A stretch of DNA of 64,000 nucleotides from Streptomyces exfoliatus (GTDB lineage Bacteria > Actinomycetota > Actinomycetes > Streptomycetales > Streptomycetaceae), in NCBI RefSeq assembly GCF_000725545.1, contig NZ_JNZP01000013.1, positions 124,001-188,000 on the forward strand, written 5' to 3'. A model generated the notes under the pieces. It saw nothing but the letters and a program-made list of their open reading frames with translations, was not told the origin of the DNA and searched no databases. The position numbers were made by a program, and so were the translations under genes. Shown here piece by piece: positions 17,087 to 23,771 of the stretch. Numbering within the stretch: position 1 is the stretch's first letter; every line of letters starts with the position of its first letter.

Positions 17087-18291
17087 TCCGCGCCTACAAG
17101 TTCCTGTTGCGTCCTACGGTCCGCCAAGCCCAGTCCCTGCGCGAGATGCTTGCTGACCACCGATCCCTGTACAACGGCGCGCTTCGGGAACGTCGAGGCG
17201 CCTGGCGGCACTCTTCGAAGACGAGTGTCACGTACGGCGGCCAGTCCGCGCAGCTCAAGGAGATCCGGGCGTTCGACCCCGAGCGTCAGGGCCGCTGGTC
17301 CTTCAGCTCGCAGCAGGCAACCTTGCGCCGTCTGGACAAGGCGTTCGCCGCGTTCTTCCGCCGGGTCAAGAGCGGCGAGAATCCCGGCTACCCCCGGTTC
17401 AAGGGCGTCGGGCACTTCGACACCGCCATTTTCCCAAGAGACGGGGACGGGTGCCGCTGGGACTCCACCCCCAACGATCCGCAGACCCGCGTCCGCCTGC
17501 AAGGCGTCGGGCACGTCCGTGTGCACCAGCACCGACCCGTGAAGGGCCGAGTGAAGACGATCGCGGTCAAGCGGGAGGGGAGCCGTTGGTACGTGATCCT
17601 CTGCTGCGACCAGGTCCCCACCGAGCCGCTGCCGGCCACGGGCGCGGCCGTCGGCATCGACATGGGCGTCACCCACTTCCTGACCACCTCCACCGGCGAG
17701 CACATCGTCAACCCTCGATTCCTCCAAGCGGCCGCCGAAAGCCTCGCCGAGGCGCAGCGGAACCTGGCGACGTTTCCCAAGCGCACCAAGCGGCGCACCA
17801 AGAAGCACCGAGCCGCCGCTCGCAAGGTCGCCAAGATCCACGCCAAGGTCCGGCGCCAGCGCCTGGACCACTCCCACAAGGCCGCCCTCGCGCTCGTTCG
17901 TAGCCACGACACGATCGCGCACGAGAAGCTGAACATCGCGGGTATGACCAAGAAGCCCGCACCCAAGCCCGACCCTGTGCGGCCCAGTGTGTTCCTGTCG
18001 AATCAGAGGGCTGCGAAGGCTGGACTCAACCGATCGATTCTCGACGCCGGTTGGGGGGTGTTCCTTGCGATCCTCGCCAACAAGGCTGAAAGTGCCGGTC
18101 GGGCTGTCATCGCCGTGGACCCCCGCAACACCTCCCGCATCTGTCCCTTCTGCGGGCATGTGTCGAAGGAGAACCGGGTCACCCAGGCGAATTTCCAGTG
18201 CACCGCGTGCGGCCACTCCGCCAACGCCGACCACGTCGGCGCACTGAACGTTCTCGACAGGGCCGGGCTGGTCCTCTGCGAAGCTGCCTAG
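17083..18291 (+). CDS. tnpB: TnpB, RNA-guided endonuclease of the IS200/IS605 family
   Basis: This 402-residue protein has an intact TnpB architecture. The N-terminal region starts with [12 protein letters not shown], the OrfB helix-turn-helix/REC-like part. The RuvC nuclease has Asp193 in [10 protein letters not shown], Glu281 in [11 protein letters not shown] and Asp383 in [10 protein letters not shown] zinc ribbon has Cys354, Cys357, Cys373 and Cys376 (CPFC...CTAC). All catalytic residues are present, so it should be an active programmable DNA nuclease guided by an omega RNA from the right end. Known TnpBs keep the element at its site by cutting the empty donor locus. There is no transposase partner in the element. 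Confidence 0.9.
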   Translation: MIRAYKFLLRPTVRQAQSLREMLADHRSLYNGALRERRGAWRHSSKTSVTYGGQSAQLKEIRAFDPERQGRWSFSSQQATLRRLDKAFAAFFRRVKSGENPGYPRFKGVGHFDTAIFPRDGDGCRWDSTPNDPQTRVRLQGVGHVRVHQHRPVKGRVKTIAVKREGSRWYVILCCDQVPTEPLPATGAAVGIDMGVTHFLTTSTGEHIVNPRFLQAAAESLAEAQRNLATFPKRTKRRTKKHRAAARKVAKIHAKVRRQRLDHSHKAALALVRSHDTIAHEKLNIAGMTKKPAPKPDPVRPSVFLSNQRAAKAGLNRSILDAGWGVFLAILANKAESAGRAVIAVDPRNTSRICPFCGHVSKENRVTQANFQCTACGHSANADHVGALNVLDRAGLVLCEAA

Positions 18292-18354
18292 CCAGCGACT
18301 CAGGAAGCCCGCCACTTCAGCGGTGGGCGGAGTCACGAACCACTGGGCGCCGGG
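18230..18354 (+). ncRNA. Putative omega RNA (reRNA) scaffold and guide of TnpB
   Basis: In this family the guide RNA is made from the 3' end of tnpB through the right end and into the flanking DNA. Here the right end contains the GCCCGCC-ACTTCAGC-GGTGGGC hairpin (pairing with one G-U) at 18308-18329 followed by GGAGTCAC. The guide would start at 18337 with GAACCACTGGGCGCCG, about 16 bases of flank, and these bases are complementary to the first codons of the disrupted aspT. The 5' limit is not visible and is set by analogy. Confidence 0.45.
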
Positions 18355-18369
18355 TCCCGATCCCCTCAT
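18337..18369 (-). pseudogene. Probable 5' remnant of the disrupted aspT gene
   Basis: An ATG at 18369 lies five bases after the stop of the intact aspT gene and is preceded by GGAG at a spacing of ten bases. It opens 11 codons (MRGSGPGAQWF) that run exactly to the right boundary of the TnpB element. The position is that expected for the second gene of an aspT-aspT-aspD operon, and the matching 3' remnant lies on the other side of the element in the same orientation. So few residues cannot prove homology. Confidence 0.45.
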
Positions 18370-18374
18370 CCCCG

Positions 18375-20057
18375 TCACGCTCCGAGGATGCCGACCAGGA
18401 GCGGGCCGGTCAGCGGGAGCAGGAAGTTCGAGAGCGTGTACGTGATCGTGTAGCCGAGCATCGGGACCGAGCTCTGGGCCACCTGGGTGATCGAGGTGAT
18501 CGCCGGGGTCGAGCACTGCTGGCCCGCGATGGCACCGATGAGCAGCGGCTTCTCGATCTTCAGCAGCTTGGTGCCGACGAACAGCGAGATCGTCGCCGGG
18601 ATCAGGACCATCGCGATGCCCGCGAACGGCAGCAGCGCCCCGTACTCCTTGAGCAGCGGCCAGGCCTGCGGGCCCGACACCAGTCCCGTGCAGGCGATGA
18701 AGATCGCCAGGCCCATGTCCTTGAGGGTGGACGCGGCCTGCGGGGGGAAGGCGCCGAAGGTCTGCGTCCGGGAGCGGAACCAGCCGAAGAGCAGTCCGGA
18801 GATCAGACAGCCGCCGCCGGTGCCGAGCGACATCGGGACGTCGCCGAACTCGACCACGACCTGCCCGAGGAGCGAACCGGCGACGATGCCGAACCCCAGG
18901 TAGATGAAGTCGGTGGCGTCGTTCTTGACGACCGCGCCGACCTTGGAGGCCAGCTTGCCGAGGCCCGAGCGGGCGCCGACGAGGGTGAGGACGTCACCGC
19001 GGCCGACGACGGTCTCCGGAGTCGCGGGCAGGTGCTGCTCGTTGCGCAGCACGTCCGTCACGTACACCCCGCCGGAGGAGAACTCCGGGTGCTCCCTGGA
19101 GAGGGTGTCCAGGGACTTGCCGACCACGCCCTTGTCGGTGAGCGAGATCTGGGTGGTGGCGAGCGGGGTGTCCAGGCCGGGTACGGCCGGGGTCTCGGGC
19201 CCGATGACCCGACCCGCCTCGATGATGTTGGCCCGCCGGCCGACCGTGAGCACCAGGTCGGAGAGCGTCAGCTCGAAGTCGGGCGGGGGAGGGGTGAGGA
19301 CCTTGCTGCCCCGCTTCACCGCCTCGACGGTGACCCGTCCGCCGAGCCGTCGTTCCAGGTCGCCGACCTTGGCGCCGTCCGCGAGCGTCACCAGGAACGT
19401 GCGGCCGACCATGCCGGGAAGCGCCTCCCGCTCGTCGTCCTCCAGGCCGCCGCCGGAGCCGCGCAACTTCTCCCAGAGTTCGCGCGAGGCGTCGCGGAGG
19501 TTGATCCGCAGCATCATCGGCATGATCTGGCTGGTGTAGATGACGATGGTGATGAGGCCGAAGAGGTAGCAGACGGTGTACGCGGTGGCCACGTGCCCCT
19601 GGTACTGGGTGATCTGCTCCTGCGTCAGGTCGGACAGCTTGCCGATGGCCTCGGTGGCCGTACCGACGACCGCCGACTCGGTGGCGGCTCCGGCGAGGAT
19701 GCCGGCGGCGGTGCCGACGTCGAGGTCGAAGGCCTCCGCGAGGCCGAGGGCGATGCCGACGACACAGACGACCTCGATGAGGCAGAGGGTGAAGAAGCGC
19801 AGGCTCTTCTTGTTGAGGTTGGCGAAGAACTGCGGTCCCGCCATGTAGCCGAGGGAGAAGATGAACAGTGCGAAGAAGATCGTCTTCACGTCGTCGGAGA
19901 CGGTGACCTTGCTCCAGGCGCCGACGAGCAGCGAGACGATGAGGGTGCCGCAGATGCCGCCGAGCGTGATGGGACCGACCCGGAGCTTGCCGACGAGATA
20001 GCCGGCCGCCAGGCAGAGGAAGAGGGCGAGTTCGGGATTGTCACGCAGGATCCCCAT
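18375..20057 (-). CDS. aspT: AspT-family aspartate:alanine antiporter
   Basis: This 560-residue membrane protein has the AspT/YidE layout: an N-terminal block of about five helices (LALFLCLAAGYLVGKLRVG and following, including the GYMAGPQF motif), two central TrkA-C-type regulatory domains (about residues 200-360, for example VLTLVGARSGLGKL), and a second block of helices containing GFGIVAGSLLG and GAIAGQQCSTPAITS. AspT exchanges aspartate for alanine. Coupled to intracellular decarboxylation by AspD, this produces proton motive force. All key segments are present, so this copy is probably functional, while the second copy next to aspD is destroyed. Confidence 0.85.
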   Translation of the reverse strand: MGILRDNPELALFLCLAAGYLVGKLRVGPITLGGICGTLIVSLLVGAWSKVTVSDDVKTIFFALFIFSLGYMAGPQFFANLNKKSLRFFTLCLIEVVCVVGIALGLAEAFDLDVGTAAGILAGAATESAVVGTATEAIGKLSDLTQEQITQYQGHVATAYTVCYLFGLITIVIYTSQIMPMMLRINLRDASRELWEKLRGSGGGLEDDEREALPGMVGRTFLVTLADGAKVGDLERRLGGRVTVEAVKRGSKVLTPPPPDFELTLSDLVLTVGRRANIIEAGRVIGPETPAVPGLDTPLATTQISLTDKGVVGKSLDTLSREHPEFSSGGVYVTDVLRNEQHLPATPETVVGRGDVLTLVGARSGLGKLASKVGAVVKNDATDFIYLGFGIVAGSLLGQVVVEFGDVPMSLGTGGGCLISGLLFGWFRSRTQTFGAFPPQAASTLKDMGLAIFIACTGLVSGPQAWPLLKEYGALLPFAGIAMVLIPATISLFVGTKLLKIEKPLLIGAIAGQQCSTPAITSITQVAQSSVPMLGYTITYTLSNFLLPLTGPLLVGILGA

Positions 20058-20153
20058 CCGCCCTCACCGCGCCCAAAAAGGGCTAAAAGTGAGGATATTG
20101 GACATAAGGGGACGCTAGCAGGGGGGCTGTTGGAGTGGATCACTCGTTCGCCT

Positions 20154-20193
20154 GAACGGGTGAGTGGGTGAACGGGCGAACGGGTGAGCGGGG
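20154..20193. repeat. Five 8-bp direct repeats upstream of aspT
   Basis: The sequence is GAACGGGT, GAGTGGGT, GAACGGGC, GAACGGGT, GAGCGGGG in uninterrupted tandem. It lies about 100 bp before the aspT start and could be a replication-slippage tract or contain regulator sites. Confidence 0.6.
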
Positions 20194-20250
20194 GGCGGAG
20201 GGACGGAGGGACGGGAACGAGGGGCGCGCCACGTCCACGCGGGACTGGCC

Positions 20251-20324
20251 ATGCGGGACCGTCCCATGCGGGACCGTCCCATGCGGGACCGTCCCATGCG
20301 CGACCGTCCCACGCGGGACCGTCC
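20251..20324. repeat. Five tandem 15-bp units, each with an 11-bp palindrome
   Basis: The unit is ATGCGGGACCGTCCC, perfect at 20251-20265, 20266-20280 and 20281-20295. The fourth copy (20296) and fifth copy (20311) each carry single changes, and the fifth is shortened by one base. Each unit contains the palindrome GGGAC-C-GTCCC. The array begins directly after the stop of the sugar permease gene (20334, minus strand) and precedes the aspT promoter, so it could form a series of terminator hairpins or operator sites. Confidence 0.8.
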
Positions 20325-20333
20325 ATGCGGCGG

Positions 20334-21158
20334 TCAGCCCTTCACCGCGCCCCGCATCACCCCGCCCACGATGTGCCGCCCGAACAGCGCCAGCACGACG
20401 AGCAGCGGCAGCGTCCCCAGCAGCGCCCCCGCCATCACCACCGACTGGTCCGGCACGTGGCCCCGCCCCAGACCCGTCAGCGCCACCTGCACCGTCGGGT
20501 TCCCGGCCTGGGTCAGCACGAGCACCGGCCAGAAGAAGTCGTTCCACGCCGCCACGAACGACAGCGTCCCCAGGACCGCCATCGCCGGCCGCGCCGCCGG
20601 GAACACCAGGTGCCACACCACCCGGGCCGTCCCCGCCCCGTCGACCCGCGCCGCCTCCAGGAGCTCCGGCGGCAGCGCCCGCTGGAGGTGCTGGCGCATG
20701 AAGAAGACCCCGAAGGCCGAGACGAGCGCGGGCAGCACCACCGCCTGCAGCTCGTCCGTCCACCGCAGCCGCGCGATCAGCAGGTAGAGCGGAACGACCC
20801 CCAGCTGGGGCGGGATCAGCATCGTCGCGCCCACGAGCAGCAGCAGCGTGCCCCGGAACCGGAAGCGCAGCCGGGCGAAGGCGAACCCGGCGAGCGTCGA
20901 GAAGAGCACCGTGCCCGCCGCGACCGCGCCCGCGACCAGGGTGGTGTTGACGAGCGCCTCGCCGAGGCCGCCCTCGTTCCAGGCGATGCCCAGGTTCCGC
21001 GGCAGGTTCCGCCCGAACCGGAACGGCGGCGGCGCCGACGCGAGCCGCGTACTCGTCCGCGAGGCCGCCACCGCCGTCCACAGCAACGGGAAGAGGGACA
21101 CCGCCGAGAAGAGACCGAGCAGCGTGTACGTGCCCCAGCCCGCCCGCACCGTCCGCAT
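20334..21158 (-). CDS. Sugar ABC transporter permease (MalG-like, CUT1)
   Basis: This 274-residue inner-membrane permease has six hydrophobic helices and the EAA loop (ELLEAARVDGAGTARVVWHL) that docks the ATPase. It is the MalG-type second permease of a carbohydrate importer. ATG 21158 was chosen because AGGAGG lies eight bases upstream; the frame is open further to 21218 inside the preceding gene. It is the last gene of a three-gene minus-strand operon. No ATPase gene is present, which is normal in Streptomyces, where the shared MsiK ATPase powers many sugar importers. Confidence 0.9.
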   Translation of the reverse strand: MRTVRAGWGTYTLLGLFSAVSLFPLLWTAVAASRTSTRLASAPPPFRFGRNLPRNLGIAWNEGGLGEALVNTTLVAGAVAAGTVLFSTLAGFAFARLRFRFRGTLLLLVGATMLIPPQLGVVPLYLLIARLRWTDELQAVVLPALVSAFGVFFMRQHLQRALPPELLEAARVDGAGTARVVWHLVFPAARPAMAVLGTLSFVAAWNDFFWPVLVLTQAGNPTVQVALTGLGRGHVPDQSVVMAGALLGTLPLLVVLALFGRHIVGGVMRGAVKG

Positions 21159-21210
21159 CAGGCCGCCCTCCTGGTCCGGGCAAGACCTACCCCTGCGAGC
21201 CGTGTCCGCA

Positions 21211-22227
21211 TCAGGCACCCCTCCCGCGCAGCACCGGCCGCAGCAGCCGGGCCGCCCCGAACACCACCGCCAGGATCAGCAGCATCGCCCAGGCGATGGC
21301 CGCCGCCCGCCCGAGGTGCAGGTTCACCCAGCCCTGCTCGTACAGATAGAGCCCCAGCGTCTGGTACTGGTGGTCCGCCCCGCCCGAGGCACCCGCCCCG
21401 CTGCCGAACAGCATCGGCTCACCGAACAGCTGGGTCGCGCCGATCGTCGACACGAGGACCGTGAACAGCAGTGCGGGCCGCAGCCCCGGCAGCGTCACAT
21501 GCAGGAACTGCCGCCACCGCGAAGCCCCGTCGAGCGCCGCCGCCTCGTACAGCTCGCGCGGGACGGTCTGCATCGCCGCCAGGTAGATGAGGGCGTTGTA
21601 GCCGGTCCAGCGCCAGATCACGATCGACGCGACGGCGAACTTCGACGCCCACGGGCCGTTCTGCCAGTCCACCGGGGCGATTCCGGCAAGCCCGAGCGCC
21701 CAGTTGACCATCCCCTGGTCCCGGCCGAAGAGCAGCGCGAAGACCAGCGTCGCCGCGGCCACCGAGGTCGCGTACGGCGCGAGCGCCACCACCCGGAAGG
21801 CCAGCCGCGCGCGCAGCCGCACGTCGAGCAGGTGCGCCACGCCGAGGGCGAGCAGCAGCTGCGGCACGGTGGCGAGGACGCCGATGGCGGCGGTGTTGAA
21901 GAGGGCGTTCCAGAAGAACTCGTCGTGCAGCAGCCGGGCGTAGTTGTGGAGCCCCACCCACTCCCGGGCCTCCGGCGCCGTCAGCTCCACCCGGAACAGC
22001 GAGGTCCAGGCGGTGGCGACCAGCGGGAAGAGGCCGAACGCGCCGAACAGCAGGAAGAACGGGGCGATCAGCGCGTACGGCGCGGAGCGGGACCGCAGCC
22101 GGCCGAGCCGCTCCCGCCGCACCCGCCGTGGTCCCGGCCCCGGCCGTGGGGGCGCGGTCACGGGCGGCGCGACGGGCGCGCCGGCGGGTGGCAGGAACGG
22201 ATCCACGGGGTCCCTCGTCTCGGTCAC
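21211..22227 (-). CDS. Sugar ABC transporter permease (MalF-like, CUT1)
   Basis: This 338-residue permease has a Pro-rich cytoplasmic N-terminus of about 45 residues, then six helices. The EAA motif is ELYEAAALDGASRWRQFLHVTLPGL. It starts with GTG at 22227, only 6 bp after the lipoprotein stop, and is followed by the partner permease 52 bp on. Substrate range cannot be read from the permease, but the divergent xyloglucanase/xylanase pair suggests oligosaccharides from plant cell walls. Confidence 0.9.
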   Translation of the reverse strand: MTETRDPVDPFLPPAGAPVAPPVTAPPRPGPGPRRVRRERLGRLRSRSAPYALIAPFFLLFGAFGLFPLVATAWTSLFRVELTAPEAREWVGLHNYARLLHDEFFWNALFNTAAIGVLATVPQLLLALGVAHLLDVRLRARLAFRVVALAPYATSVAAATLVFALLFGRDQGMVNWALGLAGIAPVDWQNGPWASKFAVASIVIWRWTGYNALIYLAAMQTVPRELYEAAALDGASRWRQFLHVTLPGLRPALLFTVLVSTIGATQLFGEPMLFGSGAGASGGADHQYQTLGLYLYEQGWVNLHLGRAAAIAWAMLLILAVVFGAARLLRPVLRGRGA

Positions 22228-22233
22228 GCGCGC

Positions 22234-23604
22234 TCACCGGTCCAGTGCGTTGTCGATCGCCTTCATCGCCGCTCGCCAGGCCGAGTCGGGCGACCGCCCG
22301 GTCTGGTCGACCTGGAGCATCCCGGTGTCGGAGAGGATCTGGTGGACGAGCCCGTCCTTCGGTCCCACCGGGGCCGGCGGCACGCCCCGGGCCGCCGCCG
22401 CGAAGAGCGGGCCGGTCGGCGCGTCACCGAAGTAGGGGTGCCGCGCGTCCGCCACCTCCGGCAGCCGGTACGCGGCGGAGGCGCTGGGGAAGGCGCCGCG
22501 CCGGGCGAAGAGCCGGGCCTGCTGCTCGGGCGCGGTCAGCCAGGCGGCGAGCCGGGCGGCCTCGGCCCGCTGCCGCCCGGCGGAGGGCACGACGAGGAAG
22601 GAGCCGCCCCAGTTGCCCGGCCGGGGCGACACCGCCACGTCCCACCGCCCGCGCGCGGCCGGTCCCGCCTTGTCCTCGATGTAGCCGAGCATCCAGGCCG
22701 GGCAGGCGATCGTGGCGAAGGACCCGCGCGCGAACGCCTGGTCCCAGTCGGGCGTGAACTGCTGGAGCCGGGCGGTCAGGCCCTGCCGGGCGAAGCCGGC
22801 GGCGAGGTCCCAGGCGGCCCGTACGTACGGGTTGCCGGCCACCACCAGGTCGCCGCGCGCGTCGTAGTAGCGCACCGGCGCGCCGGAGACGGCCGCGGCG
22901 AACACCCCGGAGGCGGAGTCGGTGAACGCCACGCCCCGCGGGGCCCGTTCGGCGAAGCGCCGCCCGGTCTCCTCGTACCTGCGCCAGTCTCCGGCCCACA
23001 GGCGTCCGACCGCCTCCCGGTCGGTGGGAAGCCCGGCCGCCGCGAAGTGGTCCTTGCGGTAGCAGAGGGCGAGCGGGCCGATGTCCGTGCCGAGCCCGAG
23101 GGTGCGGCCGTCGGGAGTGGTGGCCTGCGCCCACTTCCACGGGAGGAAGGCGTTCTTGTCGACGCCGGGCGCCGAGCGGAGGTCGTCGAGCCGCCCGGCC
23201 TGGGTGGCGACGACCTCGGCGATGTTGCCGCCCTCGACGGCCTGGACGTCGGCGAGTCCGGAGCCGGCGGTGAGGTGGGTGAGCAGCTGGGGGTAGTAGA
23301 CGTCGTTGCGGGTGAGCGAGGTCTGCCGGATCCCGACGTCCGGACGGAGCCGCATGTACGCGTCGTAGAGCCCGGCCTCCTGGTAGCCGAACTCGCCGAA
23401 GACGCCGACGGTGAGGGTGATCGGCCGCCCGGTGCCGTCGACGCGCTCGCGGGCGGGCACGGGGGACGGTTCCGGCGGGTCGGTGGCGCACCCGGCGGAG
23501 AGCGCGGCGCCCAGGAGGAGCGTGAGGACGAGGGCGAGGGTGGTGGCGGGGCCGCGTACGGGGGTTCCGTGTCCGGCGGCGCCGCGTCCGCTCCTCCACC
23601 ACAT
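22234..23604 (-). CDS. Sugar-binding lipoprotein of the ABC importer
   Basis: This 456-residue extracytoplasmic solute-binding protein of the CUT1 family has a hydrophobic signal (TTLALVLTLLLGAALSAGC) with lipobox LSAGC, lipid-modified at Cys39. The mature protein is a type 2 periplasmic-binding fold (ITLTVGVFGEFGYQEAGLYDAY, VQAVEGGNIAEVV, and SDTGMLQVDQTG near the end). It captures oligosaccharides and delivers them to the two permeases encoded downstream. ATG 23604 is the first start that places the signal peptide correctly. The promoter region to 23736 is shared with the divergent GH74 gene and contains a CebR-type box. Confidence 0.9.
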   Translation of the reverse strand: MWWRSGRGAAGHGTPVRGPATTLALVLTLLLGAALSAGCATDPPEPSPVPARERVDGTGRPITLTVGVFGEFGYQEAGLYDAYMRLRPDVGIRQTSLTRNDVYYPQLLTHLTAGSGLADVQAVEGGNIAEVVATQAGRLDDLRSAPGVDKNAFLPWKWAQATTPDGRTLGLGTDIGPLALCYRKDHFAAAGLPTDREAVGRLWAGDWRRYEETGRRFAERAPRGVAFTDSASGVFAAAVSGAPVRYYDARGDLVVAGNPYVRAAWDLAAGFARQGLTARLQQFTPDWDQAFARGSFATIACPAWMLGYIEDKAGPAARGRWDVAVSPRPGNWGGSFLVVPSAGRQRAEAARLAAWLTAPEQQARLFARRGAFPSASAAYRLPEVADARHPYFGDAPTGPLFAAAARGVPPAPVGPKDGLVHQILSDTGMLQVDQTGRSPDSAWRAAMKAIDNALDR

Positions 23605-23735
23605 GGCCCCGACCGTAGTGCGCGGGCCGTCCGGGGGCAGGGACCCACCCGGCCGCGCCACCCGTCCGGCCGAACGTCGTCGAACGTCTTCGACGGGTCG
23701 AGCACCTTGACCGTGTTCTGACAGCCGCCCAATAG

Positions 23736-23749
23736 TGGGAGCGCTCCCA
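23736..23749. promoter_or_regulatory. CebR-type operator
   Basis: TGGGAGCGCTCCCA is a perfect 14-bp palindrome identical to the consensus bound by the LacI-family cellobiose/cellotriose repressor CebR of Streptomyces. It lies 23 bp before the GH74 ATG and 131 bp before the divergent lipoprotein gene, so it can control the hydrolases and possibly the importer. Confidence 0.85.
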
Positions 23750-23771
23750 TTCATTCTTCGACAGGACACCC

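Larger units (their letters stand above)
16801..18336 (+). mobile_element. IS200/IS605-superfamily (IS1341-like) element with RHH gene and tnpB, no tnpA
   Basis: The element carries a small ribbon-helix-helix gene and tnpB, and has no Y1 transposase tnpA. The right end is taken as the last base of GTCAC at 18336, directly after the hairpin of GCCCGCC and GGTGGGC (18308-18329) that is typical of this family. The left end is placed near 16801, where homology to aspT stops; it is approximate by several bases. Such elements lack terminal inverted repeats and target duplications, so the ends cannot be confirmed here. It lies between two remnants of the same aspT gene. Confidence 0.7.

Noticed and set aside
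20251..20324. CRISPR array
   Set aside because: Units are 15 bp and contiguous with no spacers; no cas genes nearby.
20115..20326. Small frames encoding repeated MGRSR or DGPAW units
   Set aside because: They only translate the 15-bp DNA repeat; no ribosome site or conservation signal.
20848..23721. 957-codon plus-strand frame
   Set aside because: Shadow of the ABC transporter operon; the minus strand encodes clear permeases and a lipoprotein.
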